A stretch of 29,641 nucleotides of DNA from Candidatus Nitrosopumilus sp. (GCA_029864805.1 JAOTSS010000020.1:1-29641), one strand, 5' to 3'. Shown: positions 1 through 7,523, counted from the first letter of the stretch. The notes: a model not told the origin generated them from the letters alone. Numbers and translations are program-made.

Positions 1-127
1 TGGAACCTGAGACACCAAAGTCATCATCAAAACACACCTCGTCATCAATTATTTCATCAGTTCCACTTGGACAGTTATCTCCACCTGTCAAATCATATAT
101 CTTAATTCGATTATTCTCGCTGTCTAC
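1..127. repeat. Exact 127-bp direct repeat, copy A (partner 1021-1147)
   Basis: Bases 1-127 are identical to 1021-1147, 1020 bp (340 codons) apart and in frame, inside the NHL gene. Copy A may extend beyond the window edge. A second identical stretch of 64 bp (162-225 and 1185-1248, offset 1023) follows at once, so two separate blade regions have been homogenised. Confidence 0.95.
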
Positions 128-1333
128 TACGTAAAGCTGATCATTGTTATTTACCGCTAAATCAGTTGGCATATCAAACTCATCGTCTGATGTTCCTTGG
201 GAGCCAAACTTGTCAGAAAATGAAATAGTATCTGAAGAACTACCCGTACTTGATAGTATCTGTATTCTGTGATTATCAGTGTCTGCAACATACAGCATTC
301 CATTATCATCAAGTGCCAATCCTGATGGTGAGTTGAACTTGCCATCAGCAGAACCCGAAGAACCAAATTCCTCAACAAAACATACTCCGTCAATAATTTC
401 ATCAGTTCCACTTGGACATGTGGTACCAGAGATTATCTCAAAGACCTGAATTCTATTGTTCTCAGTGTCTGCAACATACAGCATATTTTCATCTTCATCA
501 AATGCCAAACCTGCTGGCTCGTCAAATCTGCCATCAGCAGAACCCGAGGAACCAAAATCATCTACAAAACATACTTCATCATTGACCACCTCATCAGTTC
601 CACTTGGACAGTTATCCCCATCAGTCAACTCGAACATTCGAATTCTATTGTTACCAGTATCTGCAACATACAGAATGTCTTCACTATCATCAATTATCAT
701 GCCTGATGGATTATCAAACTCATCACCTGAATCATCATCATCAAAGCTAAATAGAAAATCGCCATCATCATCAAAAACAGAAATAGAATCAGTAGCAGAA
801 TCTGCTACATAGATATAGTCTGTCTTCTTGTGTACTGCAATTGCACTTGGTGTACCTAGGTACTCATCATCTCCACTATTAGATGAGCCAAATTCTAGAT
901 TATCAAAATCTCCATCTGATTGAAATCTTTGTACACGGTTATTCTCTGAATCAACAACATACACATCTCCGGTATCTTTGTCTATTGCCAAGTCAGTTGG
1001 AATATCAAATCGCCCATCACTGGAACCTGAGACACCAAAGTCATCATCAAAACACACCTCGTCATCAATTATTTCATCAGTTCCACTTGGACAGTTATCT
1101 CCACCTGTCAAATCATATATCTTAATTCGATTATTCTCGCTGTCTACAATGTAGAGTTTTTTACCATCATTACTAATTGCCAAGTCAGTTGGCATATCAA
1201 ACTCATCGTCTGATGTTCCTTGGGAGCCAAACTTGTCAGAAAATGAAAAATCTGCAAATGAAAACTGAGAATAAGCAAATCCAGTTAACAGTAGGGCTGC
1301 AAATAATATCCCAAAACATACTTTTTTGATCAC
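1..1333 (-). CDS. Secreted NHL-repeat beta-propeller protein (3' end outside window)
   Basis: Reading the minus strand from a GTG at 1333 gives an open frame that runs off the window, with 444 codons visible. The first ~25 residues form a signal peptide (VIKKVCFGILFAALLLTGFA then YSQFSFADF). At least seven NHL blades follow, each with a core such as LYIVDSENNRIKIYD, LYVADTGNNRIRMFE or LYVADTENNRIQVFE, preceded by a G-x-FD-x-P-x-x-LA motif. NHL propellers are usually extracellular binding or scaffold domains; no enzyme motif is visible. Four blades carry an insert with a Cys pair (CPSGTDE...VCF). A TTTTTTAA box at 1361-1368 lies about 26-30 nt upstream, and a GGAG at 1341-1344 also precedes the GTG, so the start is well supported. 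Internal repeats are nearly identical at the DNA level (see findings). Ligand unknown. Confidence 0.85.
   Translation of the reverse strand, partial: MIKKVCFGILFAALLLTGFAYSQFSFADFSFSDKFGSQGTSDDEFDMPTDLAISNDGKKLYIVDSENNRIKIYDLTGGDNCPSGTDEIIDDEVCFDDDFGVSGSSDGRFDIPTDLAIDKDTGDVYVVDSENNRVQRFQSDGDFDNLEFGSSNSGDDEYLGTPSAIAVHKKTDYIYVADSATDSISVFDDDGDFLFSFDDDDSGDEFDNPSGMIIDDSEDILYVADTGNNRIRMFELTDGDNCPSGTDEVVNDEVCFVDDFGSSGSADGRFDEPAGLAFDEDENMLYVADTENNRIQVFEIISGTTCPSGTDEIIDGVCFVEEFGSSGSADGKFNSPSGLALDDNGMLYVADTDNHRIQILSSTGSSSDTISFSDKFGSQGTSDDEFDMPTDLAVNNNDQLYVVDSENNRIKIYDLTGGDNCPSGTDEIIDDEVCFDDDFGVSGS
1021..1147. repeat. Exact 127-bp direct repeat, copy B (partner 1-127)
   Basis: This is the second copy of the NHL-gene repeat, encoding the blade core NNRIKIYD plus the Cys-pair insert. 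Identity ends sharply at 1147/127, where 20-30 bp of diverged sequence precede the next identical block at 1185-1248. Confidence 0.95.
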
Positions 1334-1425
1334 GATATTTCTCCAAAAAATACAAAGTAATTAAAAAATGCTATCAATTTTAACCGATCCTCAGATCAAC
1401 CCCTTGATCTTTTAAATGATGAATT

Positions 1426-3120
1426 TTATAGTCTGATGAATTTCTTACCTTTGTATATTAATAATGCAGGTACTGCAACATACAAACCAAGATTCATCAA
1501 AATCACACCTATACCATAACCTATGATCTTTGACTCTGAATCAGCAAATGACAAAATCGACAGTGATGACAACAATGGAGTTATTCCAATCTTTACTGCT
1601 TCTCTAAATACAGGATTCTCTCTTTCCATATCTGCAATGGTTGGTGAGAATGAATAGTAGAGTTGGTTGAATCCTGTCATAAATGATGTACCTGAATCAG
1701 TATTCATTAGCTGATTGTCACGAATTTCTCTGAGTAATTGAACTTGTGGAGCCATCTCTGTTCCATATGTTGCAGTTGCAATAAGACAACCACCACCTTC
1801 TGAATTATCAACAATCATACACATCCCATCAACCAAATCAGTTCCTTCTCCACATTCGCCAAATTCTGGCTCTTCAAATTCTGGCTCTTGAATCCCCACA
1901 GCATCATAAATTGTGATATTTGGATATGTCTCATCAAACCACTTTTTGTAAGTTCCCTCGTTATTGTATCTGTCAATATAATATTGAGGATCCAAATCTG
2001 GATCAACAAATGGTGCTAATTCTTTAGGCTCCTCCAAACCTACTGCCTGATAAATTGAATCATACTCTGGAAAATTCTCATCAAACCACTTTTTGTAAGT
2101 TCCCTCATTATTGTATCTGTCAACATAGCTCTGTGGATCTTTTGTTTTATCAACAAATAGAGCTGGAATTTGTAATGGCTCCTCCAAACCTACTGCCTGA
2201 TAAATTGAATCATACTCTGGAAAATTCTCATCAAACCACTTTTTGTAAGTTGCCTCATTATTGTATCTGTCAACATAGCTCTGTGGATCTTTTGTTTTAT
2301 CAACAAATACAGCAATTCCTAATTCTTTTGGTTCAGTTTGCTTTGGTTCTGGTTCAGTTTGCTTTGGTTCTGGTTCAGTTTGCTTTGGTTCTGGTTCAGT
2401 TTGCTTTGGTTCTGGTTCAGTTTGCTTTGGTTCTGGTTCAGTTTGCTTTGGTTCTTGATATGCTTGCTTAACAGTGATTGTGACATTTTCTTTATCTTCC
2501 TGACCTCCTTTATTTGCAATTACATCGAAATTATAAGGCACATCTTGAATATTTCCATGAGATTTTGATGGAGTCCAAACAAATTTTCCTGTCTTAGAAT
2601 CTATTGTAGCACCAGAAGGTGCATTTTTCAAACTATATGCCACATCAGTAATAGAACTATCAATAAGACTAGCTGTAAAGGTAATTGTTTTTTCTACCTC
2701 TACCAATTTATCTCCAATTGTTTTTAATTGTAATACAAAATCAGGAACTTCTGCAACTCGTTCTCCGTCATATTCTAAATTCAAAATCATTCCATCTTCA
2801 ACTTTTTGGGTTGATGTAAATGCAATTGCCTCATAAACCCCTTTAGAGGTAAAAATATCCTCAACCAATCTGGGAATGGTAGAAAATGTTCCATCTTCAT
2901 CTGATGCGGGATCTCCCAACAATGTTATTGTGTCTCCGTTTCTTTTGATAACCACTGAAACTTGTTGTAGTCCATCTTCTTCAATTCCTACAAATTCAAT
3001 CTTTTCGTCATTTGTGTAAAATGATTTCTCAAGAGATAATGATTTAACATCTGCATAGGATGGAGTTACAATTACAAGTGAAATTCCAAAAACTATCAAT
3101 AGTGCTAGTTTAGTTAACAT
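1426..3120 (-). CDS. Secreted repeat protein with CFI-box C-terminal anchor
   Basis: This encodes 564 aa from the ATG at 3120, a start that gives a clean signal peptide (MLTKLALLIVFGISLVIVT). An ATG eight codons upstream (3144) lies inside the apparent TATA box TTTTTTAAA and is unlikely to be used. Domain order: signal peptide, N-terminal beta domain, Ig-like domain (AYSLKNAPSGATIDSKTG... resembles He_PIG/cadherin-like folds), a proline-rich spacer of six EPKQTEP units, three ~45-50-residue repeats of the type FVDKTKDPQSYVDRYNNE with ATYKKWFDENFPEYDSIY, then a Cys-containing linker and a CFI-box domain (GGGCLIATATYG...LREIRDN), ending in a hydrophobic helix and the basic tail YKGKKFIRL. The layout suggests a surface protein anchored by its C-terminus with a stalk-like repeat region. 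CFI-box proteins are a recognised group; their processing is not known to me. Ligand unknown. Confidence 0.85.
   Translation of the reverse strand: MLTKLALLIVFGISLVIVTPSYADVKSLSLEKSFYTNDEKIEFVGIEEDGLQQVSVVIKRNGDTITLLGDPASDEDGTFSTIPRLVEDIFTSKGVYEAIAFTSTQKVEDGMILNLEYDGERVAEVPDFVLQLKTIGDKLVEVEKTITFTASLIDSSITDVAYSLKNAPSGATIDSKTGKFVWTPSKSHGNIQDVPYNFDVIANKGGQEDKENVTITVKQAYQEPKQTEPEPKQTEPEPKQTEPEPKQTEPEPKQTEPEPKQTEPKELGIAVFVDKTKDPQSYVDRYNNEATYKKWFDENFPEYDSIYQAVGLEEPLQIPALFVDKTKDPQSYVDRYNNEGTYKKWFDENFPEYDSIYQAVGLEEPKELAPFVDPDLDPQYYIDRYNNEGTYKKWFDETYPNITIYDAVGIQEPEFEEPEFGECGEGTDLVDGMCMIVDNSEGGGCLIATATYGTEMAPQVQLLREIRDNQLMNTDSGTSFMTGFNQLYYSFSPTIADMERENPVFREAVKIGITPLLSSLSILSFADSESKIIGYGIGVILMNLGLYVAVPALLIYKGKKFIRL
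2027..2309 (-). repeat. Two 133-bp tandem copies, 150-bp period
   Basis: Bases 2027-2159 and 2177-2309 are identical except for one base (c/g at 2102/2252, Gly versus Ala). They encode two of the three FVDKTKDPQSYVDRYNNE repeats. The third copy (about 1888-2016) is clearly diverged, so the 150-bp duplication is recent. Confidence 0.95.
2330..2455 (-). repeat. Six perfect 21-bp tandem repeats (EPKQTEP spacer)
   Basis: Six uninterrupted copies of ggttcagtttgctttggttc+t (21 bp) encode six EPKQTEP heptapeptides. Perfect identity and an in-frame unit length indicate slippage-prone length variation of an extended, proline- and charge-rich spacer. It is not a CRISPR array: there are no spacers between copies. 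Confidence 0.95.
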
Positions 3121-3141
3121 GCTGAACCCTTGAGTGACACC

Positions 3142-3152
3142 CATTTAAAAAA
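3142..3152 (-). promoter_or_regulatory. TATA box of CFI-box gene
   Basis: On the minus strand the element TATTTTTTAAA is centred about 26 nt before the ATG at 3120, which fits a leaderless archaeal transcript. It overlaps the upstream in-frame ATG (3144), the main reason for preferring 3120 as start. Confidence 0.55.
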
Positions 3153-3198
3153 TACGTATAATTTCTTCTAGGAAATTACAAAGAAATATTCACCAAAC

Positions 3199-3615
3199 TC
3201 ACAAATCAAGCAAAAATCTCATATAAACTCGGTCATTTGTTCTAATTTCCATGTCGTGAAATGTTGGAGCCTTTATCTCGACCTTGAAATTATGCTTATG
3301 GACATCAAGTGGCTCTCCATATGCTGTTGCATTAATTTTATAGCCACCATTTTCCTCGATATCAAACTCAATCCTCTTGATTGCAAATCCTTCAGTAATT
3401 AGAAGAAATGGAATCTCTTCAAGCCAGCTGAAAAGAAGATAACGTAAATCTTTTCCATTGGCAATGAATTCTTTCTTGTCTTTCTCTTCAACTTTATCTT
3501 GATCAAGTGTAAGATTAATTTCTGCTTCAGCTGCTACAGCAAATGCCTCTTTGATGTCTTTTGCAGTAACTTCAATTATTGCATCAGTCGCATGATCTAA
3601 AAAATTATAACTCAA
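3199..3615 (-). CDS. Archease (RtcB RNA ligase cofactor)
   Basis: 138 aa, the usual length for the archease family (MTH1598/TM1083-like). N-terminal FLDHATDAIIEV matches the family hallmark that includes a metal-binding Asp (D7), LRYLLFSWLEEI matches the central helix, and GEPLDVHKHNFKVEIKA...FHDMEI matches the conserved loop and strand. The C-terminus FLLDL supplies the last acidic residue (D137). Archease activates the tRNA ligase RtcB during tRNA splicing and RNA repair by promoting its guanylylation. No rtcB is adjacent. The gene stands alone on the minus strand between the CFI-box gene and the HD hydrolase. The family call is firm; the role is by homology. Confidence 0.93.
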   Translation of the reverse strand: MSYNFLDHATDAIIEVTAKDIKEAFAVAAEAEINLTLDQDKVEEKDKKEFIANGKDLRYLLFSWLEEIPFLLITEGFAIKRIEFDIEENGGYKINATAYGEPLDVHKHNFKVEIKAPTFHDMEIRTNDRVYMRFLLDL

Positions 3616-3689
3616 TTGTATTTTTAGAAAACTTTCTGATTATTAATCTAGTCTTTTTTGTACAACATATAACAAGAGAAAATATTCTT

Positions 3690-4244
3690 TTATGAATTCA
3701 TTTGAAAAGAAACAGATCTTTGACCGTATCGTTTTAGGATTTGATTTATTGTTTCTATTAATGTAACAATTTTAGGATAATTTGTATTTATCAAATCCTT
3801 TTTAATGATATTCAGATAATATTTTTTTTGTTTTACTTCACGTAGTTTTTTTGTTTTTGATGCATCATAATTTTTCAAATCACTCAAGTTTGCTGAAATA
3901 TCACAAAGTTTGATTAGTTTTGCATCAAACGATGTTTCTTTGAGTTGTATGCGGTATGCATTTTCTCTTTTTTTTCTTGGTAATGTTTTGTCTTTAGTCA
4001 AGGATGACACAATCACTGCAATTCTATTTCCAAATTGTTCATACAAATCATCAAAATTGATATCCGTGTCTTCAATAATGTCATGAAGCCATCCTGCACA
4101 AAGAATCTCTTCATCAACCACACCTAAACTCTTGAGTCTGTTAACTACATCTTCTAGATGCTTTGAGTACGTAGTGCCATCTTTTCTAAACTGTCCTGCA
4201 TGTTTCGTTTTTGCAAGTAATTCTGCACTTTTTACTAATTCCAA
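3690..4244 (-). CDS. Stand-alone SpoT/MESH1-like HD-domain hydrolase
   Basis: 184 aa from a TTG start; an in-frame TAA six bases upstream and the lack of any other start codon nearby fix it, with AGGA a few bases before. The HD signature of RelA/SpoT hydrolase domains is complete: HAGQFRKDGTTYSKH (H29), LHDIIEDT (H54, D55, E58, D59) and KLIKLCDISANL (D115, N119). There is no synthetase, TGS or ACT domain, so the length fits the small alarmone hydrolase (MESH1) type. Likely reaction: Mn-dependent removal of a 3' phosphate group from (p)ppGpp, or from NADPH as reported for MESH1; the sequence cannot tell which. A second HD protein of the same superfamily lies at 24281-24955. Confidence 0.85.
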   Translation of the reverse strand: MELVKSAELLAKTKHAGQFRKDGTTYSKHLEDVVNRLKSLGVVDEEILCAGWLHDIIEDTDINFDDLYEQFGNRIAVIVSSLTKDKTLPRKKRENAYRIQLKETSFDAKLIKLCDISANLSDLKNYDASKTKKLREVKQKKYYLNIIKKDLINTNYPKIVTLIETINQILKRYGQRSVSFQMNS

Positions 4245-4365
4245 TATTTATTCCTCATGTGGTAAAATTTGTATTATTCATGCTAGGTATAGATTATTAC
4301 TCTTTATCATCCATTTCCATAATTCCAAACGTGTTACTTTTAGTATCAGTACACTGCAAACCATC

Positions 4366-4392
4366 CCATTTTTGGAATTGCCATTTTTGGAA
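4366..4392 (+). repeat. Short direct repeat, 15-bp period
   Basis: ccatttttggaa occurs at 4366-4377 and 4381-4392 in the 233-bp gap between the HD gene and the MDR gene. A small palindrome ctgaaa-aaa-tttcag lies at 4429-4443, about 35 bp before the MDR start, where an operator could sit. Nothing else in this gap looks coding. Confidence 0.5.
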
Positions 4393-4477
4393 CAATTATC
4401 TGCACGCATTTTTCTATATCTTATCATTCTGAAAAAATTTCAGTATTTTAAAATTGGATACCTTTTGAAATGATTTG

Positions 4478-5428
4478 ATGAAAGCTGCTTATTTTGATGG
4501 AAACAAAATAGCTTTTGAGCAAAATTATCCAGAACCAAACTCTGATGAAGCATTAGTTAGAGTAAATCTGGCAGGAATTTGTGGAACTGACTTGGAGATT
4601 CTAGATGGATACATGAAGTACCATGGAATCTTGGGTCATGAATTTGTTGGAACCGTAGAAAAATCTGAAAATTCTGAACTAGTTGGGAAAAGAGTTGTGG
4701 GTGAAATTAATGTTGGGTGTGGAGTTTGTAGTTCTTGTAGACATGGAATGTCTCGCCATTGTCCTAACAGAACAGTTCTTGGAATTTTAAAAAGAAATGG
4801 AGCCTTTGCAGAATTTGTCTCACTTCCAGAACAAAACTTGCACGTTTTACCTGATTCTATTAGTGATGAGCAAGCTGTGTTTGTAGAACCACTAGCAGCT
4901 GCATTTGAAATCAAAGAACAAGTGAGACTTGATCCACAATGGAATATTGCAGTGATAGGTGATGGGAGGCTAGCGCAATTAATTTCTCGAGTCTTGAAAT
5001 TATCTTGTTCCAATATTACGTGTTTTGGCAGACATCAAAACAAACTCCAAAGTTTGGATAAACTAGGAATAAAAACAAAGATTGGAATTGAATCTTTAGA
5101 TGAATTTACTTTCGATCTAGTGGTGGAAGCCACTGGAAGTAATTCTGGATTTTCTGATACTATGAAATTGGTAAAACCACGTGGAATTGTTATTTTAAAA
5201 TCAACTATTGCATCAAGAGAAAATCTTGATTTGACTCCTGCAGTAGTCAATGAAATAACATTGATTGGCTCTCGTTGTGGATTGTTTAAACCAGCAATAG
5301 ATGCATTAGCCACAGGAATGGTTACAGTTGATGACATGATTGATTCCACATTCCCTCTTGAGGAATTTCAAGAAGCAATAATTCATGCAAAAAAACCTGA
5401 TACGTTAAAGGTATTTCTAAAACCATAA
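4478..5428 (+). CDS. Zinc-dependent medium-chain dehydrogenase (MDR/ADH family)
   Basis: 316 aa from ATG 4478, preferred over the TTG directly before it because MKAAYF is the usual MDR N-terminus. Catalytic zinc ligands are C35 in GICGTD, H54-E55 in LGHEF and E137 in VEPLAAA. The structural zinc lobe has C81, C84, C87 and C95 (CGVCSSCRHGMSRHC). The Rossmann fold starts at AVIGDGRLAQL (about 158-168). It resembles the threonine/alcohol dehydrogenase branch. It would oxidise an alcohol or reduce an aldehyde or ketone with NAD(P); the substrate is not predictable. At 316 aa it is slightly shorter than typical (~340), with a compact coenzyme domain. It is monocistronic, divergent from the HD hydrolase. 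Confidence 0.9.
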   Translation: MKAAYFDGNKIAFEQNYPEPNSDEALVRVNLAGICGTDLEILDGYMKYHGILGHEFVGTVEKSENSELVGKRVVGEINVGCGVCSSCRHGMSRHCPNRTVLGILKRNGAFAEFVSLPEQNLHVLPDSISDEQAVFVEPLAAAFEIKEQVRLDPQWNIAVIGDGRLAQLISRVLKLSCSNITCFGRHQNKLQSLDKLGIKTKIGIESLDEFTFDLVVEATGSNSGFSDTMKLVKPRGIVILKSTIASRENLDLTPAVVNEITLIGSRCGLFKPAIDALATGMVTVDDMIDSTFPLEEFQEAIIHAKKPDTLKVFLKP

Positions 5429-5458
5429 TTTGAACTATAATCTCATCTAAAACTGGTT

Positions 5459-5602
5459 TTATTCTAAGGGAAAATCAATCTCACAAATTGTACATTTGCC
5501 TCTTTGACCATTGTATCTCTCTTCAAAATATTCAATAATTTCTGCGCTGCATATCCAACAAGTAACTTCCTCATCTTGCTCTTCCACACATATAGATGCC
5601 AT
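5459..5602 (-). CDS. 47-aa zinc-ribbon microprotein
   Basis: The ATG at 5602 opens a 47-codon frame ending at 5459: MASICVEEQDEEVTCWICSA... then ...GQRGKCTICEIDFPLE. The paired knuckles C15-x2-C18 and C37-x2-C40, separated by an acidic linker, are a classic treble-clef or ribbon zinc site. A TGA lies two codons upstream of the ATG, fixing the start. A longer overlapping ORF in another frame (5464-5646) has no recognisable features and is a shadow. It may be a small adaptor or transcription-associated zinc protein; no specific function can be assigned. It is convergent with the MDR gene. Confidence 0.75.
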   Translation of the reverse strand: MASICVEEQDEEVTCWICSAEIIEYFEERYNGQRGKCTICEIDFPLE

Positions 5603-5904
5603 CCATCACTTTTATCCATGTTCCTAATATGTGACAAAAATTCCAATCTGCAATAATTTTTGCAAAGTTCGATAATAGAAATTTTTTATAAAATCCATCT
5701 AATGTTTTTTTAATCTTGTCAAAAAACAAGACCTTTGTAACTTGATTTTTTTTATCTAGTTATCTCAGAACTGTTGGTTTGTTGTAATACATAATTAGAA
5801 AATAATCAATCATGCTGTAATTCTGTTCCATTTTTTAAAATTGTCATGTAAAGTAACAAATTTGCTTAGGTTTGGACTCGTAAACTAATTTAGTAAGATT
5901 TCAT
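5603..5904. other. 302-bp gap with one inverted repeat
   Basis: An AT-rich stretch between two divergent genes. The only structure I see is a perfect 6-bp inverted repeat, tcttgt-caaaaa-acaaga (5714-5731), which could be an operator or a hairpin. No convincing ORF on either strand. Confidence 0.4.
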
Positions 5905-6465
5905 TTGCAGAAGCAATTGGAGCCATTTGATTCATTTCTTGTTTGGATTGCAGAGTTTCTGGGGGAACATCTCTATGAGGGGATATTTCTGGCAGCCTTA
6001 CTTGAGACTATAGTTCCACCTATTCCTACGCTTGCAGTATTTCCTACTGCTGGGTTCTTGGCGTTCCAACATGGTATGTCAATTATTGATCTCATTCCGA
6101 TGATCTTACTTGGAGCAGGTGGTGCCACTATTGGGACATCTGCAATATATCTAATTGCGTTAAAGCTTGGTAGAATTGTTTTGATTCGTTATTTGCGATA
6201 CGTCCGAGTATCTGAAAAAAAATTAGAACGAGTAGAGATTTGGTTTGAAAAATATGGGGACAAAGCAGTGTTTTTGGGTAGGATGGTTCCTGTTATGAGA
6301 GAAATGATTTCGGTTCCAGCTGGGTTATTAAAAATGAGAATTCCAAAATTTGTTGCATATACATTTGCAGGATCATGTGTCTGGTCTGCTGGAACAATTC
6401 TATCTGGATATTACTTTGGTGAAGCAATTGGACTTGGTACGAGTACAACTACATTACTACCGTAA
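5905..6465 (+). CDS. DedA/VTT-family membrane protein
   Basis: 186 aa from a TTG start; no in-frame ATG is available until well inside the conserved region. It has the DedA order: an N-terminal amphipathic region, a re-entrant segment with ETIVPPIPT, a long hydrophobic stretch (AVFPTAGFLAF, LIPMILLGAGGATIGTSAIYLIALKLG), a cytoplasmic linker with the family motif FEKYGDKAVFLGRMVPVMREMISVPAGLLKM, and a final membrane helix near 157-175. DedA/VTT proteins are implicated in undecaprenyl-phosphate or phospholipid scrambling and in proton-dependent membrane homeostasis. The Arg in GRMVPV..R is the conserved functional site. Single gene; substrate unknown. Confidence 0.88.
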   Translation: MQKQLEPFDSFLVWIAEFLGEHLYEGIFLAALLETIVPPIPTLAVFPTAGFLAFQHGMSIIDLIPMILLGAGGATIGTSAIYLIALKLGRIVLIRYLRYVRVSEKKLERVEIWFEKYGDKAVFLGRMVPVMREMISVPAGLLKMRIPKFVAYTFAGSCVWSAGTILSGYYFGEAIGLGTSTTTLLP

Positions 6466-6542
6466 CTATTGAAATCATTCTATGAAAATTATCTTTTCTT
6501 GTTTGGAGAAATTCTAAATACCGTCTTTTGAAGAATCCTCGT

Positions 6543-7334
6543 TTAAAAATTTCCTAAGGTCTTTTGTCTTTTTTCTTCCCAAACTAATTCTCTCATTCCA
6601 AGTTGTATTCTCAAAGAATTTGCAGTTGCAGGACTGAATCCTTCATAATGATTATTTGTCATTACCATAGCCAATGGAATATCATGGATGTTTTGTAGTT
6701 TGTTTGCCCAGTTTTTGATAAGATCATTTTTATCTTTTGTAACTTTCCCAAATTCCGAATCCGGAATAGAGCGATCTCCAATTAACCTAACATAAAGAAA
6801 ATTTGAAGTGACTGGCATTGGATTGTCAATCCCTACAACATCATTCCATACAAGACAATGTTTGTTTTGTTTTAGATATGATACTGCATCATCTGAAAAC
6901 CACGATTCATGTCTTCCTTCAATAGGATACATGAAATCATCAGGCAAAATATCAAACAATTCTTCTAGTCTTGGTTTTGCCTCATCAAATGATAATGATG
7001 GCGGTAACTGCAAAACAAGTGCTGAAACCTTTTCGTGGATAGGAACAAGAGACGACAAAAATGAAAAAATTTCGGAATTTACTCTTTCCAGTCTCTTTTC
7101 ATGCGTAATTACTGATGGAAATTTGGCTGTAAACCTGAAATGTCTCGGAGTGTCAGCATTCCACCTTCTTACAATTTCTTGGGAAGGTATTCTATAAAAT
7201 GTAGAATTAATTTCAGTAATTTCAAAAATCTGTGAATAGTATTTGAGCCAATCTTTGCTCTTGAGATTTTTGGGATAAAATGTCCCAGACCATCCCTGAT
7301 AGCTCCATCCAGTACATCCTATTTTGATATTCAT
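6543..7334 (-). CDS. DUF72 (YecE-like) TIM-barrel protein
   Basis: 263 aa, a typical length. The family signature appears at the N-terminus (KIGCTGWSYQGWSGTFYP), followed by EINSTFYRIP, WNADTPRHFRFTAKFP and VLQLPPSL, and the C-terminal half has NNHYEGFSPATANSL. DUF72 proteins adopt a TIM-barrel fold; their biochemical activity has not been settled to my knowledge. The ATG at 7334 is an ordinary start. The gene reads away from the 508-bp intergenic region. The family assignment is firm; no function is offered. Confidence 0.9.
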   Translation of the reverse strand: MNIKIGCTGWSYQGWSGTFYPKNLKSKDWLKYYSQIFEITEINSTFYRIPSQEIVRRWNADTPRHFRFTAKFPSVITHEKRLERVNSEIFSFLSSLVPIHEKVSALVLQLPPSLSFDEAKPRLEELFDILPDDFMYPIEGRHESWFSDDAVSYLKQNKHCLVWNDVVGIDNPMPVTSNFLYVRLIGDRSIPDSEFGKVTKDKNDLIKNWANKLQNIHDIPLAMVMTNNHYEGFSPATANSLRIQLGMRELVWEEKRQKTLGNF

Positions 7335-7369
7335 TGTATTAATTGATTTTATTTTGTTTTTAAAAATTT

Positions 7370-7471
7370 GAAAGCTGACTATAGCGGCTTAACCTTTACA
7401 CAGCCCTGCTGTATGCATAGACCGGTAAACAATCACCAGCATTCAGACAATAGGATATTGTGTCAGCTTTC
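7370..7471. ncRNA. Candidate structured RNA with 10-bp terminal stem
   Basis: gaaagctgac (7370-7379) is exactly complementary to gtcagctttc (7462-7471), enclosing 82 nt. Inside are smaller hairpins, for example CAGC-CCT-GCTG (around 7401-7411) and acaata-gga-tattgt (about 7447-7461). On the plus strand the stem is followed one base later by ACA (7473-7475), as in H/ACA guide RNAs. On the minus strand a TATATA element lies about 13 nt upstream and a T-run follows the stem. Strand and class are therefore undecided. It is not a tRNA: no B box or anticodon arm. Confidence 0.4.
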
Positions 7472-7523
7472 TACATTACTATATACAGTTATTAGATAAA
7501 AAGTAGATCCTACATCTCAAATA

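Noticed and set aside
2330..2455. Regular short repeats resembling a CRISPR array
   Set aside because: Units are directly adjacent with no unique spacers, and encode EPKQTEP in frame within a gene.
2055..2568. Long plus-strand ORFs opposite the CFI-box gene, rich in Leu/Trp/Phe repeats
   Set aside because: They are mirror images of the 21-bp and 150-bp in-frame repeats on the minus strand; the amino acids follow from the repeat, not from selection.
5464..5646. 60-codon ORF on the minus strand
   Set aside because: No features, and it overlaps in another frame a 47-codon zinc-ribbon ORF with clear CxxC pairs and a well-defined start.
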